Assembly: GCA_028289745.1 (NCBI GenBank)
Contig: JANQOD010000021.1
Coordinates: 1-5,401, forward strand
Direction of reading: 5' to 3'
Source of the DNA: Allomuricauda sp.
GTDB taxonomy: Bacteria > Bacteroidota > Bacteroidia > Flavobacteriales > Flavobacteriaceae
Length of the DNA stretch: 5,401 nucleotides
In this document: positions 3,295 through 5,401 of the stretch, one piece after another
Layout: the number at the start of each line of letters is the position of its first letter
How positions within the stretch are numbered: position 1 is the first letter of the stretch
Made by a program: the position numbers and the translations under genes
The notes under the pieces: model-generated
What the model was told of the DNA's origin: nothing
Database searches by the model: none
Seen by the model: the letters and a program-made list of their open reading frames with translations, nothing else

Positions 3295-5401
3295 ATGCAA
3301 ACAAAGACCGCCCTGCCCAAACAAAAAATATACACTTATGAAGAGGCCTATGAAGCTTCATTGGCCTATTTCAACGGTGATGAACTGGCCGCCCAGGTAT
3401 GGATCAGCAAGTATGCCCTAAAAGATTCTGTCGGAAACCTTTATGAAAAAGACCCCGATCAGATGCACCGTAGAATTGCGAAGGAAATTGCTCGAACAGA
3501 ATCAAAGTATCCAAATGCATTGGGTGAAGATGAAGTGTTCGAACTGATCAAGAACTTCAAATATATCGTGCCACAAGGAAGCCCCATGGCCGGTATTGGC
3601 AATCCGTTTCAAATCGCCTCGCTTTCAAACTGTTTCGTGATCGGTAATGACGGTCGATCTGATTCATACGGTGGTATTATGAAAATCGATCAAGAACAAG
3701 TGCAGTTGATGAAACGTCGGGGCGGGGTTGGCCATGATCTTTCCCATATTCGCCCTAAAGGATCACCCGTCAAAAACTCGGCCCTGACCTCGACCGGCTT
3801 GGTTCCGTTTATGGAGCGTTATTCAAATTCTACCCGTGAGGTGGCTCAAGACGGCCGACGCGGTGCCTTGATGCTTTCGGTCTCGATCAACCATCCTGAT
3901 GCCGGTGACTTCATCGATGCCAAGATGGAGCAGGGCAAAGTAACCGGGGCCAATGTCTCCGTTCGTGTCGATGATGCCTTCATGAATGCAGTGGCGAAAG
4001 AAGAAAAGTATCTACAGCGTTTCCCTGTGCATAGTGAAAATCCAAAATATTCCAAAGAAATTGAGGCCAAAGAACTTTGGGACAAGATTGTTCACAATGC
4101 ATGGAAATCGGCTGAGCCAGGTGTGCTGTTCTGGGATACCATCATTAGGGAGTCGGTGCCCGATTGTTATGCCGATTTAGGGTATCGCACCATCTCTACC
4201 AATCCATGTGGCGAAATTCCATTATGCCCCTATGATTCATGTCGATTGTTGGCCATTAACCTGTTCTCGTACATAGACGAACCCTTTACCGCAAAAGCCA
4301 GTTTTGACTTTGCCCTTTTCAGAAAGCATGTCGCCACCGCACAGCGCATAATGGACGACATCATCGACCTAGAACTTGAAAAAGTGGATGCCATTTTGAA
4401 AAAAATCGATGCAGACCCTGAACTCGAAGATACCAAAGCGGTCGAGAGAAACCTTTGGGAAAACATACGAAAAAAAGCGACCGAAGGTAGAAGAACCGGC
4501 ATAGGCATTACGGCAGAGGGCGATATGTTGGCCGCCCTGGGGTTGCGATATGGTTCTGAAGAAGCCAATCTGTTTTCAGAAGAAGTACACAAAATCATTG
4601 CTCTAGAAGCCTACCGCGGCTCGGTACATACGGCCAAGGAACGAGGGGCGTTCGCCATTTTCGATGCCGAAAGGGAAAAAGAAAATCCGTTCATTCAGCG
4701 CCTTAAAAAAGCCGATGAGAAGCTTTATTACGAAATGTTGGAGCATGGTAGGCGAAACATTGCCCTTTTGACCATTGCCCCCACAGGTACCACCAGCCTC
4801 ATGACCCAGACCACTTCGGGCATTGAACCCGTTTTTCTTCCTGTGTACAAAAGAAGAAGAAAAGTGAACCCGAACGATAGGGACGTTCGAGTTGATTTTG
4901 TGGATGAAGTCGGCGATTCTTGGGAAGAGTACGTTGTCTTTCACCACAGGTTCAAACAATGGATGCAGGTAAACGGGATTGACACCGAAAAACAATACAG
5001 TCAAGAAGAGTTGGATGCTTTGGTACAACGGTCACCGTACTACAAAGCTACATCAAATGATGTGGACTGGTTGAGCAAGGTGCGGCTACAGGGGGCCGTG
5101 CAAAAATGGGTCGACCACTCTATCAGTGTTACCATCAACCTGCCCAATGACGTGTCGGAAGAATTGGTCGGACAATTGTACCTAGAGGCCTGGAAAGTGG
5201 GCTGCAAAGGTGTCACGGTCTATCGTGACGGCTCCCGGTCGGGTGTACTTATTTCAAACGACGACAACAAGAAAAAAGGCGAAAGTTTAACCTCTTTTCC
5301 TACCAAACGCCCTGAAATCTTGGTGGCAGATGTGGTTCGTTTTCAAAACAACAAAGACAAATGGATCGCATTCATAGGGCTTATCGATGAAAGGCCCTAT
5401 G
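3295..5401 (+). CDS. nrdJ: Adenosylcobalamin-dependent (class II) ribonucleotide reductase, 3' end outside window
   Basis: The enzyme reduces ribonucleotides to deoxyribonucleotides in the cytoplasm, using adenosylcobalamin to generate a thiyl radical, so it works with or without oxygen. The 702 complete codons visible include every core motif. Cys113 (SNCFV) and Cys316 are the likely redox pair. Cys305 in NPCGEIP (303-309) is the thiyl cysteine, with Asn303 and Glu307 beside it. The Cys305 to Cys316 spacing of 11 equals that of the Thermotoga maritima enzyme. RRGGVGHDLS (141-150) and PTGTTS (496-501) line the active site, and GCKGVTVYRDGSR (636-648) is characteristic of B12-dependent forms. 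No N-terminal ATP-cone is present, so overall activity is probably not regulated by dATP at such a site. After residue 648 a linker leads into TKRPEI and a strand-rich segment, the start of the C-terminal extension. Flavobacterial homologues are, from recall, about 850 residues, so roughly 150 residues, including the Cys-rich tail, lie beyond the edge. ATG 3295 is chosen because conserved sequence (YTYEEAYEASL) begins soon after; in-frame ATGs at 3208 and 3220 would add a hydrophobic, atypical extension. Confidence 0.96.
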   Translation, partial: MQTKTALPKQKIYTYEEAYEASLAYFNGDELAAQVWISKYALKDSVGNLYEKDPDQMHRRIAKEIARTESKYPNALGEDEVFELIKNFKYIVPQGSPMAGIGNPFQIASLSNCFVIGNDGRSDSYGGIMKIDQEQVQLMKRRGGVGHDLSHIRPKGSPVKNSALTSTGLVPFMERYSNSTREVAQDGRRGALMLSVSINHPDAGDFIDAKMEQGKVTGANVSVRVDDAFMNAVAKEEKYLQRFPVHSENPKYSKEIEAKELWDKIVHNAWKSAEPGVLFWDTIIRESVPDCYADLGYRTISTNPCGEIPLCPYDSCRLLAINLFSYIDEPFTAKASFDFALFRKHVATAQRIMDDIIDLELEKVDAILKKIDADPELEDTKAVERNLWENIRKKATEGRRTGIGITAEGDMLAALGLRYGSEEANLFSEEVHKIIALEAYRGSVHTAKERGAFAIFDAEREKENPFIQRLKKADEKLYYEMLEHGRRNIALLTIAPTGTTSLMTQTTSGIEPVFLPVYKRRRKVNPNDRDVRVDFVDEVGDSWEEYVVFHHRFKQWMQVNGIDTEKQYSQEELDALVQRSPYYKATSNDVDWLSKVRLQGAVQKWVDHSISVTINLPNDVSEELVGQLYLEAWKVGCKGVTVYRDGSRSGVLISNDDNKKKGESLTSFPTKRPEILVADVVRFQNNKDKWIAFIGLIDERPY

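Noticed and set aside
3846..4598. Minus-strand and alternative-frame open stretches inside the nrdJ region
   Set aside because: They are shadows of the nrdJ frame, which carries all the conserved reductase motifs; their translations are Ser/Leu-rich and have no domain logic.

Overview
The window looks like chromosomal DNA of a marine-type member of the Flavobacteriaceae (Bacteroidota). The evidence is an AT-rich sequence without Shine-Dalgarno motifs before the starts, a secreted protein with the short Lys-rich signal peptide ending in FGQ that is typical of this group, a membrane-anchored helix-hairpin-helix protein of a type common in the family, and a class II ribonucleotide reductase that closely resembles flavobacterial NrdJ. 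This assignment is inferred from sequence character and recall, not from a search.

Layout: (1) Bases 1-229 hold a possible 3' tail of an unidentified plus-strand reading frame and two minus-strand hairpins. One of these, at 126-160, is a good intrinsic terminator. (2) A minus-strand gene at 230-994 encodes a secreted or periplasmic protein of unknown function, apparently built from two copies of an alpha/beta unit. (3) Bases 995-1421 are non-coding but structured. They hold a second copy of the terminator hairpin (1075-1115), a perfect 10-bp stem (1152-1192), a short dyad (1201-1226) and a candidate promoter for the next operon. (4) A two-gene plus-strand operon (1422-2202) encodes a 64-residue membrane-anchored Cys-rich peptide and a 186-residue membrane-anchored coiled-coil/HhH protein. 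It ends in an intrinsic terminator at 2225-2249. (5) A convergent minus-strand gene (2248-2973) encodes a PPP-type metallophosphoesterase. (6) Bases 2974-3294 separate that gene from the divergent last gene. (7) Gene nrdJ (3295 to the window end, incomplete) encodes adenosylcobalamin-dependent ribonucleotide reductase with all catalytic residues visible. It is the largest gene in the window.

The genes do not form one pathway: each transcription unit is set off by terminators or divergent spacing. NrdJ makes deoxynucleotides without needing oxygen. The phosphoesterase probably acts on a phosphoprotein or small phosphoester. The membrane pair has no established role. No mobile element, CRISPR array, rRNA or tRNA was seen. 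The least explained part is the repeated hairpin flanking the 230-994 gene. Its arms pair fully only in minus-strand RNA, and the upstream copy could end a small minus-strand RNA. I do not see convincing evidence of a wholly new multi-gene system.
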